From Ulva prolifera (taxonomy: Eukaryota; Chlorophyta; Ulvophyceae; Ulvales; Ulvaceae), in NCBI GenBank assembly GCA_023078555.1, contig CM041200.1:6487361-6551360 (forward strand): DNA of 64,000 nucleotides. The letters run 5' to 3'. Below are positions 1-12,004 of this stretch, in pieces (the stretch's first letter is position 1; the number at the start of each line of letters is the position of its first letter). Position numbers and translations under genes: made by a program. The notes beneath the pieces were generated by a model that was not told where the DNA came from, ran no database searches, and saw only the letters and a list, made by a program, of their open reading frames with translations.

Positions 1-20
1 TGTGTGTGTGTGTGTGTGTG
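1..20. repeat. (TG)n microsatellite at the window edge
   Basis: The window opens with ten TG units and is cut at the edge, so the true length is unknown. It lies in the intron before the BBS2 terminal exon. Confidence 0.9.
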
Positions 21-258
21 CCAATCAAGATCTCGCACTGCTAATGACAGACTCGTTGTTCAACACTGAGCATGCAGTACTACACAAGGACGCTGCCGCA
101 CGGATTGGCAACACAGACGACTGTGTGTGCCCAATGCTTGCTTCCGAATGCACATGTTGCCGCAATGCATGGCATTGAGATGATGGCTCTTGTATGCAAA
201 GCAATCTGATATGTGAATTCTCAAACCACACTGGAATGACCATGAACTGCTGATGCAG

Positions 259-543
259 GTAGTCAAAGCAGAGGATGCCAGGCTGCTGAGTAATGCAAGA
301 GGCATGAAACGACACTTTCGTGCATTGTGGGACGTGAATCAGGGTCTCATGGATGAGCATCGGAAGCGTGTGACAAAGCATGCAGAGGTAGCAGGCCAGC
401 TCCGTGCGATTAATGAACTGATCCAGACTGCAGCACAATTGAGACTTGGTAGGGCTAAAGAAGCTCTAATTGCTCAGTGCCGAAAAGCTGTACAGGCGCA
501 GGATGCTGAGGCACTGATTCAGGCCATGAGGGAAGGTGGTTGA
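259..543 (+). CDS. BBS2: BBS2, BBSome subunit, C-terminal exon (partial)
   Basis: This is the last 94 codons plus stop of Bardet-Biedl syndrome 2 protein, a core subunit of the BBSome coat that moves membrane cargo in cilia. The exon starts after a TGATGCAG acceptor and reads VKAEDARLLSNARGMK, then an alpha-helical stretch with INELIQTAAQLRLGRAKE, and ends LIQAMREGG. From memory of the family, human BBS2 ends with the same pattern: AEDARLM..., then AVNQAIQRAGRLRVGKPK, then LFKIMRVG. That terminal helical segment is distinctive. The rest of the gene lies left of the window. The next gene (SR protein) is convergent, about 1 kb away. What else it could be: I know of no other family with this tail. 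Confidence 0.85.
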   Translation, partial: VVKAEDARLLSNARGMKRHFRALWDVNQGLMDEHRKRVTKHAEVAGQLRAINELIQTAAQLRLGRAKEALIAQCRKAVQAQDAEALIQAMREGG

Positions 544-1537
544 TAGCCATACTTGTGTACATATGGTTATTATGGCTGCAATATCGTGAAGCACAAGGGT
601 CATGAAAGTCTGCATTGACCCAGCAGTCAGAACTTGTCCCCATGCATGCGCCATCCAAACAGGTCCACTGCGTGAACCCGCATCGCATTGCGCCAGGACA
701 AACATGCATGACGAGCATGGCAAGGAAACGTGTGGGGAGAAAACGTGACTATGTGCAAGACGCGTCTCCTGGGAAATTGGACCACCTGTATTCAATCAGA
801 ATGAGTTGCACACAAATCACACAGCAAAGACATCGGCATACTATAGCATGTAATTTCTGACAATTGATGTAAGGCTGGCTGCAGTAACAAGTCAGTGCTG
901 CTGTGGCACATCAGTGGGTATGCCACCAATTGGGCCGATATACTACTTTAGTACACTATAGTCGGTATTACCACCTTCACATATGAAGTCCTTATTCAGA
1001 TGCTGCACGTGTGTGTCTCGAGCTCTGCCAGCCAATATGACAGACGGTGCACTTGGAACGGACCACCTTCAACCATGTTCTATTGAGTGACATGTAACTG
1101 AGCTCAACGTTGGTGGAGTCATCAATGTTGAACAATGTTTCACATTCAACATCAGAAAGACATCGGCTGTGCAAGACTCGAGAAGCTCTCTCAGATACTG
1201 AGTCCTGGCGGATCCATGGATGTCACAATTGTTACACGATCAAAAATATGTAAAGCAACATTGAAAAAGGACGTTGATTTCGGAATCTTGAGACAGATGA
1301 TCCGTTCATTTCGATCCACAACCACGTGGACTGTTCTGTGCCTGATACTGGCTTCGTTGGATAGCGGCATCGCCGACAGATGATTGCATCTGCAATTGAT
1401 CATACAGTTTTCACTCCACTTAATCCCTGCACAGCAACCCATCATTCACAGCGCTGGCAAGGATTGTTATACCCAGAAGAGTTGTTATGGTCAAGCACTG
1501 ATTCCCGTGAGCACATCGGCACCCTCAAGCGACTATT
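544..1537. other. Convergent intergenic region, no gene seen
   Basis: This stretch lies between the stop codons of BBS2 (+) and the SR protein (-). It should hold both 3' UTRs. I see no open frame with family resemblance or coding bias, and no clear repeat. Confidence 0.5.
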
Positions 1538-3008
1538 TCAAAAGGGGATCTTGCACCTTGGCGGGCTTTTGGATACGTCCTTGAACGGGGGAGGCGACGC
1601 TTCACGCTTTGGTGGTGACCTGGAGAGTGAACGGCGTGGGGGGCTGCGATCTCTCATGGGTGCATCGCGCCTGTCGCCACCATCGCGCCGTGGGGAGCGG
1701 CCCCCTGGAGACACGTCATGCCTTGGAGGAGTGTCCCGTCGGGGAGGAGGCGATCGCTGCGCCGAGGAGCGGGGAGGGCTTCGGCGTGGAGGAGGCGACC
1801 TATCACGACGGGGGCTGTAGCTCCGCCTAGCCCCTGGGCTGTAGCTGCGGCGTCGAGGCCCTCCTCCAGCCCTTGGGGCTGGACGATCACTGTCCCGCTC
1901 GCGCCGAACCATCTCTCGAGGAGTTTTCCTATCATCTCGGGACCACTTCACCTGAATGGGATATGCAACATGCTTCAGCAATCAGTTATCTGTGTTTTCC
2001 AAGTCCATCGGGCCAGCTGTAACTGAGGGAGTCTGCCTGTGCGGCATCACACACCTCCAGAGTTCGCCCACCAAAGGTCTTGTTGTCGAGCTCGACTTGA
2101 GCATCCTCCGCATCGCGCATGTCATGAAACTCGACGAAGCCAAATCCTTGGAAACGTCTGCATGCCAACAAACATGCAACATGATTAGTGTCAACTCTCC
2201 AAAGCACAGGACTTGCATTGATGACAGCAGCATTGCGGTGGCAGTCCTGATAAGGACACTCGGGCTGCTCAGTTACCTCCCATGATCTGCTGAAGGTCAG
2301 CACGCCAAGAAAACAGCAAAATGTCAAAGATCCCTCTCACCTGATCAGGCGATGCATGGCTTGAGCAAGTCCCTCGGCTACTTGCACGACACTCGGACAA
2401 AAAAACTCAAGGGCTTGGTCGTCAGCATTACTTTAGTGCCATGTTGCAGGCTGTTCATTAGACCGCAACCTTGAAAACACATCTTGCGACACGGCAATTG
2501 TGCGGTTTGACCAACTCGAACTCGAAGTGTGACCAACTCGAAATATCTCGAACCTCGAACCCGGCTTGATGGATCCCACATAACAGCTTACGACTCTACT
2601 TGAACCTTCGCAAACCGGCTTGACATCACGCCACACCATCCGCAAACTGAAGACGCCCGTGAGCCAGGACCGGGAATAACAAGATTGGGCATTCGAGGAG
2701 AGTTCCGCAGAACATCGAAGAATCTGGCGATGTCGTGCCATCATGAAGCCGATACGTCACCTCGATGGTCCATACCTTGTATAATGGTTTAGGGGCAGGT
2801 AAACATCCTTTAGATCTCCGAACGCTCTGAACAGGTCTTCGACCTCGCTCTTTCTGCAGTCAACCGCAACGTGAAGCATCAGCACAGTGGCTCCGCTACG
2901 CCGCAGGGCGCTGCGTGAAGCACCCGCATCCTCGAGACCGCACCTCGTGTCTAATGGTAAGTTCCTAATGATAAGTGATGGTCGCTTCGACCTGTCTCTG
3001 AAAGACAT
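1538..3008 (-). CDS. SR-type splicing factor, SC35-like (SCL) class
   Basis: A serine/arginine-rich pre-mRNA splicing factor of 219 residues. Exons (minus order) are 3008-2944, 2853-2776, 2157-2055 and 1951-1538; phases 2, 2, 0 all join in frame. The protein opens MSFRDRSKRPSLIIRNLPLD, with LIIRNL as RNP2, and has an RRM ending in RFQGFGFVEFHD (RNP1) and GGRTLEVKWSRDDRKTPREM, the usual end of SCL-type RRMs. After that comes a Pro-rich RS domain with many RS, SPRR and SPPRR repeats. It acts in the nucleus on splice-site choice, and SR phosphorylation is the family's usual control. The last codons are less certain because an alternative donor could exist near the end of the RS tail. It is divergent from the next gene. 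Confidence 0.88.
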
Positions 3009-3890
3009 GACGGGCGATGTGTGAGGTGCAGGCGGGACAACAGAAGATCCGAAGCAGAAGTGCTTTAAGATCTCCACGCGACAGAGAAGCGGATGATGAA
3101 GCACCATCGCGGCATTGGTGGTATATGAATGGTGCCCAGGACTGATTCAGGCGCTACCGACCGCGGCGCCACCATGTGTTCGATATTAGTCACCGCTCGC
3201 CACAACGGATGATCTTGGTGTCGATGGTGGTGAGCGCTACCGTCACTTCCCCTCTGACTGCATTAAAACGATCGCAATGCTGCAGATCTTGTCCTTGCAT
3301 GGCGCCACACGTGGTGTATAGCTTTTATTTCGCTGCAGTCACGCCCAGGCCGGATGGCAGGCACCAGCTGTCCATCCTGCCACGTGGGGATCGACTCGAG
3401 CGGTATACGAAGTCAAAGCTGAGATATGTGACGCTTGAAGGTGCTTTTGCCGTCTCCGAGCCACGGCATGGCAATGTTGTTACCCATTTGTCATCTCGGA
3501 GGAGTCGCTGTGCTGTGTACTGGGAGTAGAGAGCGTGCACGCTGTTCCGCGTTCTTAACCTGGCACATAAAGTGAGATTTGCTTCAGGGTGATCGGGAAA
3601 TGACAAATATAGGGGCTAGCATCGGTGCCGCTTTCGAAGGCCTTCCGTTCAGAGGCTATCTACAGAACACCGCCTCAAGTGCGCATTGACTCGTCTATTT
3701 GAGGGAGGTGTGATGTTGCCACAATTCAGTGGCATGTGCAATACATGTGCAGATCTGTCTGGAACTGAGGTGATTGGTCCAGTGCATGAGAAGCAGGAGC
3801 AAAAGCAGCTGTAGCACTGTGTCGCAGGATCTCGACCTAGATGTCGCGGGGATTTTGTGTACGATGTAAGGTCGTATGCTACGAATTCAG
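3009..3890. other. Divergent spacer between SR gene and the next gene
   Basis: This should hold two promoters. The region has short open frames on both strands but none with recognisable domains. An upstream exon of the 3.9-4.4 kb gene could lie here; I could not fix one. Confidence 0.4.
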
Positions 3891-4437
3891 ATGCGGTGTT
3901 GTGCAGCCTCTGTGGACCAGGGCATCACTTCGACTGTTGATCGCGTCAAGGCTATAATCAATGACACTATCAGCAATATTGACATCAATCGACTCCTGCA
4001 ACTCGCACAGCGCAGCTTGGACTGGCGTACGTACATTGATTTCACTCCGAGCCCCAGAGGTTCAGAGGACAGAGGCCCATCCCGGCCGCCAACTGCACTG
4101 GGAAAAGCCCGGCAAGTCACAGATACGGCTGTAAACATTCTTTTTGAAGTCAATGAACAGTGAGCTTTTCAATTGGCGCCTTCTTTTGTTGCCTTCACAG
4201 CGTCAGCGTTGTCAGGCAGGTTATGAGTTGCTGTGTATGCCCCATTGTATGCGCGATTGTTTCTTCATCCTCCTGAGGTGTAGACGCCCCGTTGCTTGTA
4301 CGACGCATGCCCGATGCTGCGATTTATGCAGGTATCCGAATGAGTTAAAGCTTCTGGTCATTGTCTTGTTCATGTTGACACCCCTTGGGATGGCACTGTG
4401 TTTGTTGGTCATTCAAGGCTGGGACACGCGTTGGTGA
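3891..4437 (+). CDS. Small protein with C-terminal membrane anchor, function unknown
   Basis: Two exons join in phase: about 3891-4159 (end fixed, start uncertain) and 4332-4437. The donor after GAACA is GTGAGC and the acceptor is TTTATGCAG. The joined product has a soluble helical part (VDRVKAIINDTISNIDINRL), a Pro/Ser-rich linker, and ends with one hydrophobic segment around LLVIVLFMLTPLGMALCLLV followed by IQGWDTRW and stop. That looks like a tail anchor or single-pass membrane protein. The ATG used is the in-frame one at 3891; an ATG at 3876 or an upstream exon are alternatives. I do not recognise the family. Confidence 0.45.
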
Positions 4438-4577
4438 CCGGTCTGAGATGGGGCAGCGCAGGAAAACCGAGATGCTCATGTCTCAACTGCCTGCACGCAC
4501 TATAGTGTGCACACGCTAGTTTTTATCAGCTTGAACTGCTGTGTGCAGGTAAGCTTTATGTATATTGATGTTGGCAC

Positions 4578-4652
<75 letters not shown>

Positions 4653-5128
4653 CGAGGGTGTGAACAGCTGTCACAGGTAAAGATGTGTTCACAACATCAT
4701 CTGTCTGATCGAGGCTGCGAAGCGTCAGCAGCATGTAGAACTGTGTCAGCACATGGCCGTGTAAGATCTGCTCACTTGTCGCACATGAATAAAGCATGGC
4801 CACACATCAGGCATAAAAACGTTCGTTCATTCCAACATGTGAGTGGTTGCAACAGCCAGGAGCAGGCCGAGGGCACTGTGTGTACGTTGAGCTACTGCCT
4901 GTACCTTGTGCTTCAAGCCCGGCAAGGTTAGCATCTTCAGGTGTTCAAAGTCCTTACAGTGTGACGTTGACCCCTGTGTAGGAAGCTCGTCTTTCCCAGA
5001 TGGGCCTGATAGACATCAAAAACTCTGCGTAGGTACTGGCAGGCGAACAGTGCTGTAGTATGCATGACCACAGAGACATAGCCAACTTGATCTGGCCTTC
5101 GATGACTCCTCGGCCTGTAAGATTCATA
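4438..5128. other. Intergenic region with long TG tract
   Basis: This lies between the stop of the small membrane protein (+) and the stop of the SET gene (-). It holds the TG microsatellite and short open frames only. A stretch near 4970-5110 reads open on the minus strand and may be a further 3' exon of the SET gene if a donor at its last ATGGTCG is used instead of the stop at 5129. Confidence 0.4.
4579..4650. repeat. (TG)36 microsatellite
   Basis: An uninterrupted run of 36 TG units. Open frames of pure Cys-Val or His-Thr across it are artefacts of the repeat. Confidence 0.97.
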
Positions 5129-8100
5129 TCAGTCGACGACCATGCAATCTTCGTCATCTGATTCATCGTTTGAGTCCGTGTCCATCAAATCAACGATTTC
5201 GTTCACAATTAGCTCTGCATCAGCAATCGCAGTCAGCGGGGATTCAACAGCCATGGACTACATGGTCCAGCTTCCGAACGAAAACGTGCCAATCTCACGA
5301 GTCAGCAAACGCACAGAAAAGACATCACTACACACATCGCGGCACCTGCATCATTCAGACTCACTTTGCAATTATGCAAAGTGATGTGCCCACTGCCTGG
5401 GCTCAGTGTTGGGGCTGAAAGCTGTGGCAAGCACAGAGGAGACCAATGAGTAAGTGAACAGGCAGCATCTGCCGTGTTTGTGCAGCTTGTCCAGTCTGAC
5501 ACGATACCTGCATCTGCTAACGGAGCAATTCCCTGTTGGGCGGCTTGTGTCCCTCCTCCTGGCATAACCTGGGGAGGTGCGCCGAGCTGCCTGTGTGCTG
5601 GATCTGTGACCTCTTCTTTCGCTATGCGGCCGCATGTGGCAACACGGGTCAATTGTCCAGGGCTAGCCTTGGCTGCTCCATCATCCAAGCTGCTGCCTGC
5701 TTGCAGGCGTGGGCATGCTATGCCTGCATCCACACAGGGCTCCTAATTCACGCAGTCTAACCTCTGTCTTCTGTGGTGTTGCCCTGGCCTGGCCCTCAGC
5801 TGAGCTGTGACCAGACCATTGGCAGAACTTGTGAACAATGCTGAAACCAAGCTTTGGCTGACCGTGTATGTGTACGACTGCCTGTGAAAATGTGATTTGT
5901 CACCCAGGCGTTAAGACTTCACCTGTACTGGCTCCTGCATCTACGGCAGAAGCTTCTCGAGGTTCAGGCTTGCAAGCTATCAAACGCTGCATGCCTGCAG
6001 CGCCAGGGAGATCACGGCTGACATTAGTGTTGGCCACAGTTCCTGATCCACCACCAGGAACTGCCGCAATGGCAGGGATGCTGATTAGACCTTCGGCTGC
6101 TGGTGATCCTGCACACCAAACAACTCACCCCGTCTGCCATGAACTAGCCGAACGAAAGAGATCCACCTTGGCATCTCACGACCCATGTGGCCCGAGTGAG
6201 GCACCAGTACAGCACCAGCACTCACAGGCTGCTACTGGCAGTGATGCTGGAATACCACTGTAAAATTTGGAATCGAATGCAGGTCAGAGGCGCTGCTACA
6301 CAAGGCCGGTGTCAAGCAGAGGTGACAGGTGCAGAGACAGGTCAGCTATCACTGGCCGGCGGCCTGTGCAGGCCTGGGCTGTAACAGTACACAATATGCG
6401 CAACAGTGTATCAGCGAAGCTGCTGCAAGAGCACCTTCATTGCGACTGTCCTGCCCTGCACGCTGCGGCAGCACGCCACTGCTGCTGAGGGATGCCATTG
6501 CCGCTGTCGGGACTTGCCCCACATCTGTGTCCACCATGGCTGCAGGCTGTTGTGCGTCTGCTGCTGGGCACGCCGCAGCAGAGACACGCTGTTCAGGGCC
6601 TGCTGATTCTGTGGCATCGCTTGCTGGAGAGCTGGAGGGCTGCACAGGTGCTTCTGCTGTCGGGCCGTGACACCCTCCAGTGTGTGGCACAAGGGGCGCT
6701 GCGGGCTGCATGTCCACTGCATCTGGTGCAGTACAGCCAGGAGTAGCACTCTCCTGTGCTGCTGATGCAGCGGCTACGGGTTGGTCTACTGGACTGGTCG
6801 CGAGATGCATGGGTGCATCTGCTTCCGTTGTGTCCTCAGCCACTCCGGTGTCTGCTGTGGCGGGGCCTGCTGGCTGCACCGTTGATGAATCTGGCTCGCC
6901 ATGCTTTCCACCAGATTCGATAATTGTGGAAGCGTCTGCAGATGTGACACGGCTTGCTGGCGTGTCAAGGGGCTGAGGCGGCACTCCTACCGCTGCTGGG
7001 GCCGCCGCACGCTCGGCCTCTGTCAGGGCCGCAGCTGTTGCCCGCAGTGTTGAAGTGTCCTGAACAGAGCGCTCGTCAGCAGCATCCAGCACGAAGGCTG
7101 CTGCTGTTGCAGCTGCAGGACCGCTTGCTGCGGTGTCGGAGGGCTGCCCTGACGGCGCTGCATTCTCTGCCGCTCCAATCTGTGCCACAGCGGGGGCATC
7201 GGACTGCACCGCCGGCACATCTTGCTCAGCTTGCGCCACAGCAGCTTCCGTCAGTGTGTCCGCTGCAACAGCTGTGGATGGTCTCGCCGGGTTATCGGGT
7301 GGCTGTGAGGCGGCTGCTGCCGCCACTGTCACCGCCTCCGCTGCCTCCTCCTGCGCCACAGCGGGGGCCACGGGCCGCTGCGCCGATACATCCCAGGCCT
7401 CCGGCAGAGCACGCTTCAGCGTACCTTTAGGCTGCTCCGCTGGTGCTGCAGCTGCCGGGACGCTCGCTGCGGCATCGGAGGACTCTGCAAGCGCTGCTGT
7501 CACTGTCGAGGCGTCTACTGCGGCAACCTGTGTCACAGCCGGCGCCAGCGGCTGTCCCGTGGATGCATCAGTCACAGACTGCTGCACTGCAGGCTCTGGT
7601 CGGGCCGCTGCCGCTGTCGCTGCGGGGGCCTCCGTTGTTCCGAGCTGCGCCACGGACGCCGAGGGCTGTCCGGCTGATGCGTCCAGCAGCACAGGCAGAA
7701 GAGCGCCTCGGGGCTGAGTTCCAGCTGACGTGGCTGACGGGACGGTCGCTGGGGAGGGCTGCCCAGATTCCTCTGCCGCTGTCGGGGCGTCCGTTGCGCC
7801 GGTCTGCGTCACAGGCGACACTGCTGCCTGCGGCGTCGATGCATCGGCAACAGTGCAGACCGTGGCCAGCTCTTGCGGGGCCTCTGGAGCTGTTGGCTCC
7901 GCGGCCCCTGCTGCCGCGATCTGTGCCGCGGCGGCCAGCTGCGGCGCCGCAGCGGCGGCGACGGCTATGTGCAGATCACATCCCGGCGGTGTAGGCCCAG
8001 AGGGAGCTGCGGAGCAGCTTGCGGGGGTGTCAGATAGCTGCTGGGCTTCGTGGCAATCTGCGAGAGACTGGCGGCCTTCAGCCGGTGCGGCCTCGTGTTG

Positions 8101-11100
8101 CGGCGCTTCAGCACAGCTCTTCTTGCCAAGTCCATGTGCGTACCCTGGCAGAGTGCATGCCTGCTTGCAAGGCTCAGCTGCCACAGCAACCTCGCACGGC
8201 GCGGAGGAATTTGTCCGTGCGGCCTTTGCGGCATGCTGAGTAGGCGCATGCAGCGGCCGCTTCAGGCTTGTATCACTCGGAGCATCACATTCGCCTGTGG
8301 CCACAGGCGTCCTCTGTTCGCTGTCCTCCCTGCTGGCAGCAGCAGCTGGCGCGGCTGCCGCCTGTTGGAGGTGCTGGTCGACGCCACTGCCTGAGACCGA
8401 AGTCACCTGCCCACCACACGGCAATGCATGTGCTGCATGCACTGACGCGTCTACAGGCGGCGCCTTGCCTCCGCCAGCAGCCATACTGGCAAGCGCGTCC
8501 CCTTTGCCTGCTGTGCTTGAGCTGACAGCCGGCCCGCCACTGGACCCTCGTGGCTGCGAATCAGCATCACGAGCAGGCTCATTCCCAGCCCCAGACACAT
8601 TTTCTATGACGGACTGGGGGACCCTCGTGTCCGGGAAAAGCATCTCGAGGGGCTCCGGCGGCGGGGCAGCGAGGGCATGTGTCGCATGCATGGTCCCGAC
8701 TCGCTCCCCAATCCAACCCTTGCGCAGCCGGCTCTTTGATAGAGACACGCAGCCAGCGGGGACGTCGCCGATCGGCTGTGGTGCCGGCCGTGGCTGCGGG
8801 ACGGTGCTCGCCAGGGCGCCGCCCGTGGTCACCGCTGCGGACCTGTCCTCCGCAGTGCCACAGCTGTTGGCGGACTGCCGCTCCTCGACGTGCTGCAGGC
8901 GAGATGGAGCGGGGGGCGTGGACGTCGCTGTGCGGGTGGCTTCGAGGGCGGCAAGATGGCTAGAGCACTGCTCGAGCTCAAGCAGCACAGGCTGGCTGGC
9001 GTACCTGCTCAGCTGCATGGCTTGCCTACATGCATTGAGCGCTGAAGCTGCCTCCTTCAGCGCCCTGTCAGCCTTGCACTGCACCAAATTTGTATCTGTG
9101 TTGGTCTCTTCTTGGGCGACCTGGACACATTGCCATCATGCCTGAGCTCCGATGCAACAGGTCAAGGGTTGTTGCACTGGACCACGGCTTGGAAAAGCGT
9201 AGCAAAGCGCCGGAGCTTCCACAGCACTGCAGAGATGTTGACGCACGTTCAAGAGCGCCCTGACGGAGTTCAGGCTTGCATTGGCAAGTGCCTCGACCTG
9301 CTTCTGGGCATCGCAATGACGCCGCTGCAGCAGAGCCATCTGCACGAACGGCGCCGTTTTGACTGTGCACTGTGAATAATGGGAGTTTATAGCAGAGGGC
9401 CATGGCTGGAAGGCAACATGACGGTAGGTATGTACAAGCCAAGATACCACCGGTGAGCGAGAGGCACACATCCAGCATGCCTGCCACCACAGTTCCCTGC
9501 TTGTCCCAGTACTTGCTGCCATAGTCCAGCAGGGCCTCCTGTCCAACTCTGATGTCCACTGAGGCTCGGCCAATCTGCAAGAGACCCTGTTAGCCAGTTG
9601 ATAATGCGATGTGTCAGTCGTCACATGTGTCAAGCCGACGACTGGCAGTGTGTGGAGGACAGGCCTGAAAACCATCAACGGACAGCATGAATGCCGCAAT
9701 CATGGAGCAATCATGCTGACACAGAGCGACACGTACAATGCAAGTGCAGTACTACAAACTACTCCAGGCAGCTTGCAGAGGTGGAAGTGGTGCTGAAGGC
9801 GTCAACACAGTCCCATGGGGTCAATGGTTCGAGATGATGCCTCAGTTCACAGGTGAATGTCCAAACACATCCTCGTCATAAGCTGCAGCACTAGTGCATG
9901 TGTTTGGCCAGATCCTTGCGCATGAAGCTGATACTAAGCACAGATCACAGTTGCAGTGTCTGGCACGAAGTTCCCGACATCATGGGGAAAATCATGATGA
10001 CTTCATGATTGTTGAAGTCAACAGAATCATGAAGTTGATATACATAACGAACAGAGATGAGATTAGAGATACATTCAGCACATCAAATCCATATTTCCTT
10101 AAGAATCGCATGTACGCACCACAAATAGCTCCACATCAATGACCTGAGTCTTGCCATCCTTGAGCGCAATCGTGAAGTATATCGCCGGCTCCATGCTGAT
10201 GTTACTGCTTCTGTCGCCGGTTGGACTGGACTGGGCGTCTTGCTCAAGCCATGGGATCTGTTCGCCCTCCTGATGCATGATCGCCTCGACTCGGCCAATC
10301 TGTGCTGCCATGAAGCAGCCCAGAGCAGTTTCAAGGCTGGCACCGTCGTTTGCATATCCAGCCCAGGTGCCCTTAATGTCCTTGGAAACTCTGTAGCCAC
10401 AGCCCACATCCTCTGCCAGATTGGCAATGCCATAGGCACAGCGCGAGTCGGAAAGCGTGGGCCTAATCTATTGCCAGCACAGCTTTTCATTAAAGGAACC
10501 CTCAAAATTTTGAAAAGTTTGAAGAGGGGAAACCTCTCAGTCATCAGCATGTGAACTCTAGAGCATGGATCCACATGAGATAGCTGAAACGACGATTTCA
10601 TGCACATTGATATGGCGTGCAAGGGGAGTTCACAGTCCATGTGGGGGCATACTGGCAGGATATCGTCAGCTCCTCCAGTGCATGTACTCCTGGGACAGCT
10701 TCTGACCAACAGTAGGCCGAGGCAAAGTCAGCCTGCAGATTTCACCTAGCTTCAATGACTATTTTATACAGCGGTCACAAGGTCATCCATTATATAGTAC
10801 CTAGAAAGACGGCACCAAACCCATTTGGCACTTAACTCTGCCTAGCAAAGCAGTAACACAAAAATGAAAAGCCCGTTGAAAGGCTGCCAAGGCTGAACAA
10901 AAGAGCTCGATGAGGGAGGTGAGCATCTATGGCTTCATAAACGCTTCAAGTGGCTAAGAGGTGAAATCACCTTTGGGGATATTTCTGTGGAGCGCCGCTG
11001 AGTGCTTGCTGCCTCAATGACAACCCAGCAATTGAACAAGCCAAAACAGTGTAACAGTTAAGCACCTCGACGGATAGTTGATGGTCCTCGTATTCAGATA

Positions 11101-12004
11101 CGCATGATGAAGACAAGGTGGCACCTCTGTACAAGAATGCCACCTCGCCTTTCCTCAACCTCGCAGTTGCAATGAGCGACTTTGAAGCCCCTGTGTCTTG
11201 TGAAGTGCCTTGGATGTAATTCAGGACATGAGTGACCCGGGCCGATGAGGTCGCCCGGTCTGAGTCTTTGACAGCCCACTTCTGCATAATGTCATCGGGG
11301 GCATCGTAGCTGCGTAAAACTGCACAGTTCATTGCCTGAGTTGTTGATTGAGACAACACGGAAGGGCCCAGTACTGCAGCACAGCATGCAAGTGCTTGAG
11401 GACACAGTCAGAAGCTATCAGGCGAACAAGCAACATAGAACTTGAAGCTGCGGCACCCAAAGTTGCCGACTCGATGGGCGACAATCGACTGAAGCGGTGT
11501 TCACATCACAGCCTTGTAGCGGAAATGCCATTATGACATTTGAAAATCAAATCATGCAAGGAGGATACGCATGGCATGCAGACGAAGGCAGGTGTTCTGC
11601 GCCGGAGAAGCACACAGAGACACAGTTGAGCCAAGGGTGCACCCTTCCCCAAACATGCATGCACACAACTGACAAGCAAGAACTCAGCAGCCGGTGAGGC
11701 GGTGCAAAGCTTTCCGGTAAAGCCACTCTGAGATTCAGCTGTAACACTCTGCTTCGAAAAGCTCCAGGATGTCATCGTGTTCAGTGCACGGTCAAGGCGC
11801 CAACTGCCTGGCACAGCAGCATACCTTGTGCTTCGTCATACGGAATCAGCCACCGATCACGCTGTTTTGTGGTGGTCATGACGCATTTAGTTACTGCATC
11901 TGCGACACCGTCTATTTCGAGGTCTCGCAAGAGAGCTGCCTCGACAATTGCACGAAGGCGTGTATGTGCCTCCGGTGTTGCCAGCGCTGTGGCAAGACCG
12001 ACAC
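5129..12004 (-). CDS. SET-domain protein with coiled coil and giant low-complexity tail
   Basis: Likely a lysine methyltransferase-like chromatin protein. Exons that join in phase (minus order): 10467-10120, 9574-9491, 9339-9247, then 9120 down to about 6400. Exons at 12004-11825 and about 11330-11066 are probable and precede them. SET signs in order are SLIATARLRKGEVAFLYRGA (start of the fold), GTWAGYANDGASLE where NHS-type SET motifs sit, VELFVIGRASVDIRVGQEAL, then LLDYGSKYW, the usual final SET motif. Next is a helical Gln/Ala/Leu segment and a single exon of about 900 codons rich in Ala, Pro, Thr, Ser and Gln with imperfect repeats. Further exons at 6104-5919, near 5720-5480 and 5214-5129 appear to continue it to an acidic end, SNDESDDEDCMVVD. 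The catalytic Asn-His pair is not conserved, so activity is uncertain. The N-terminus is not located; 12233-12330 is a candidate exon. Confidence 0.6.
6375..9120 (-). repeat. Ala/Pro/Thr-rich imperfect protein repeats in one long exon
   Basis: One exon of the SET gene encodes about 900 residues with recurring motifs such as PAVAQ, DASTGQP, AAAAP and QPSDTAAS spaced irregularly. At DNA level the repeats are degenerate, built on GCTGC and GCCAC. The minus frame is the coding one: it keeps one open frame of more than 2.7 kb after an acceptor at 9120. The plus-strand frames are shadows of this Ala-rich composition. Confidence 0.6.

Noticed and set aside
4578-4931. Open frames of Cys-Val and His-Thr repeats
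   Set aside because: Produced by the TG microsatellite.
8297-9145. Long plus-strand frames across 6.4-9.1 kb
   Set aside because: They are shadows of the Ala/Pro-rich exon of the SET gene on the minus strand.
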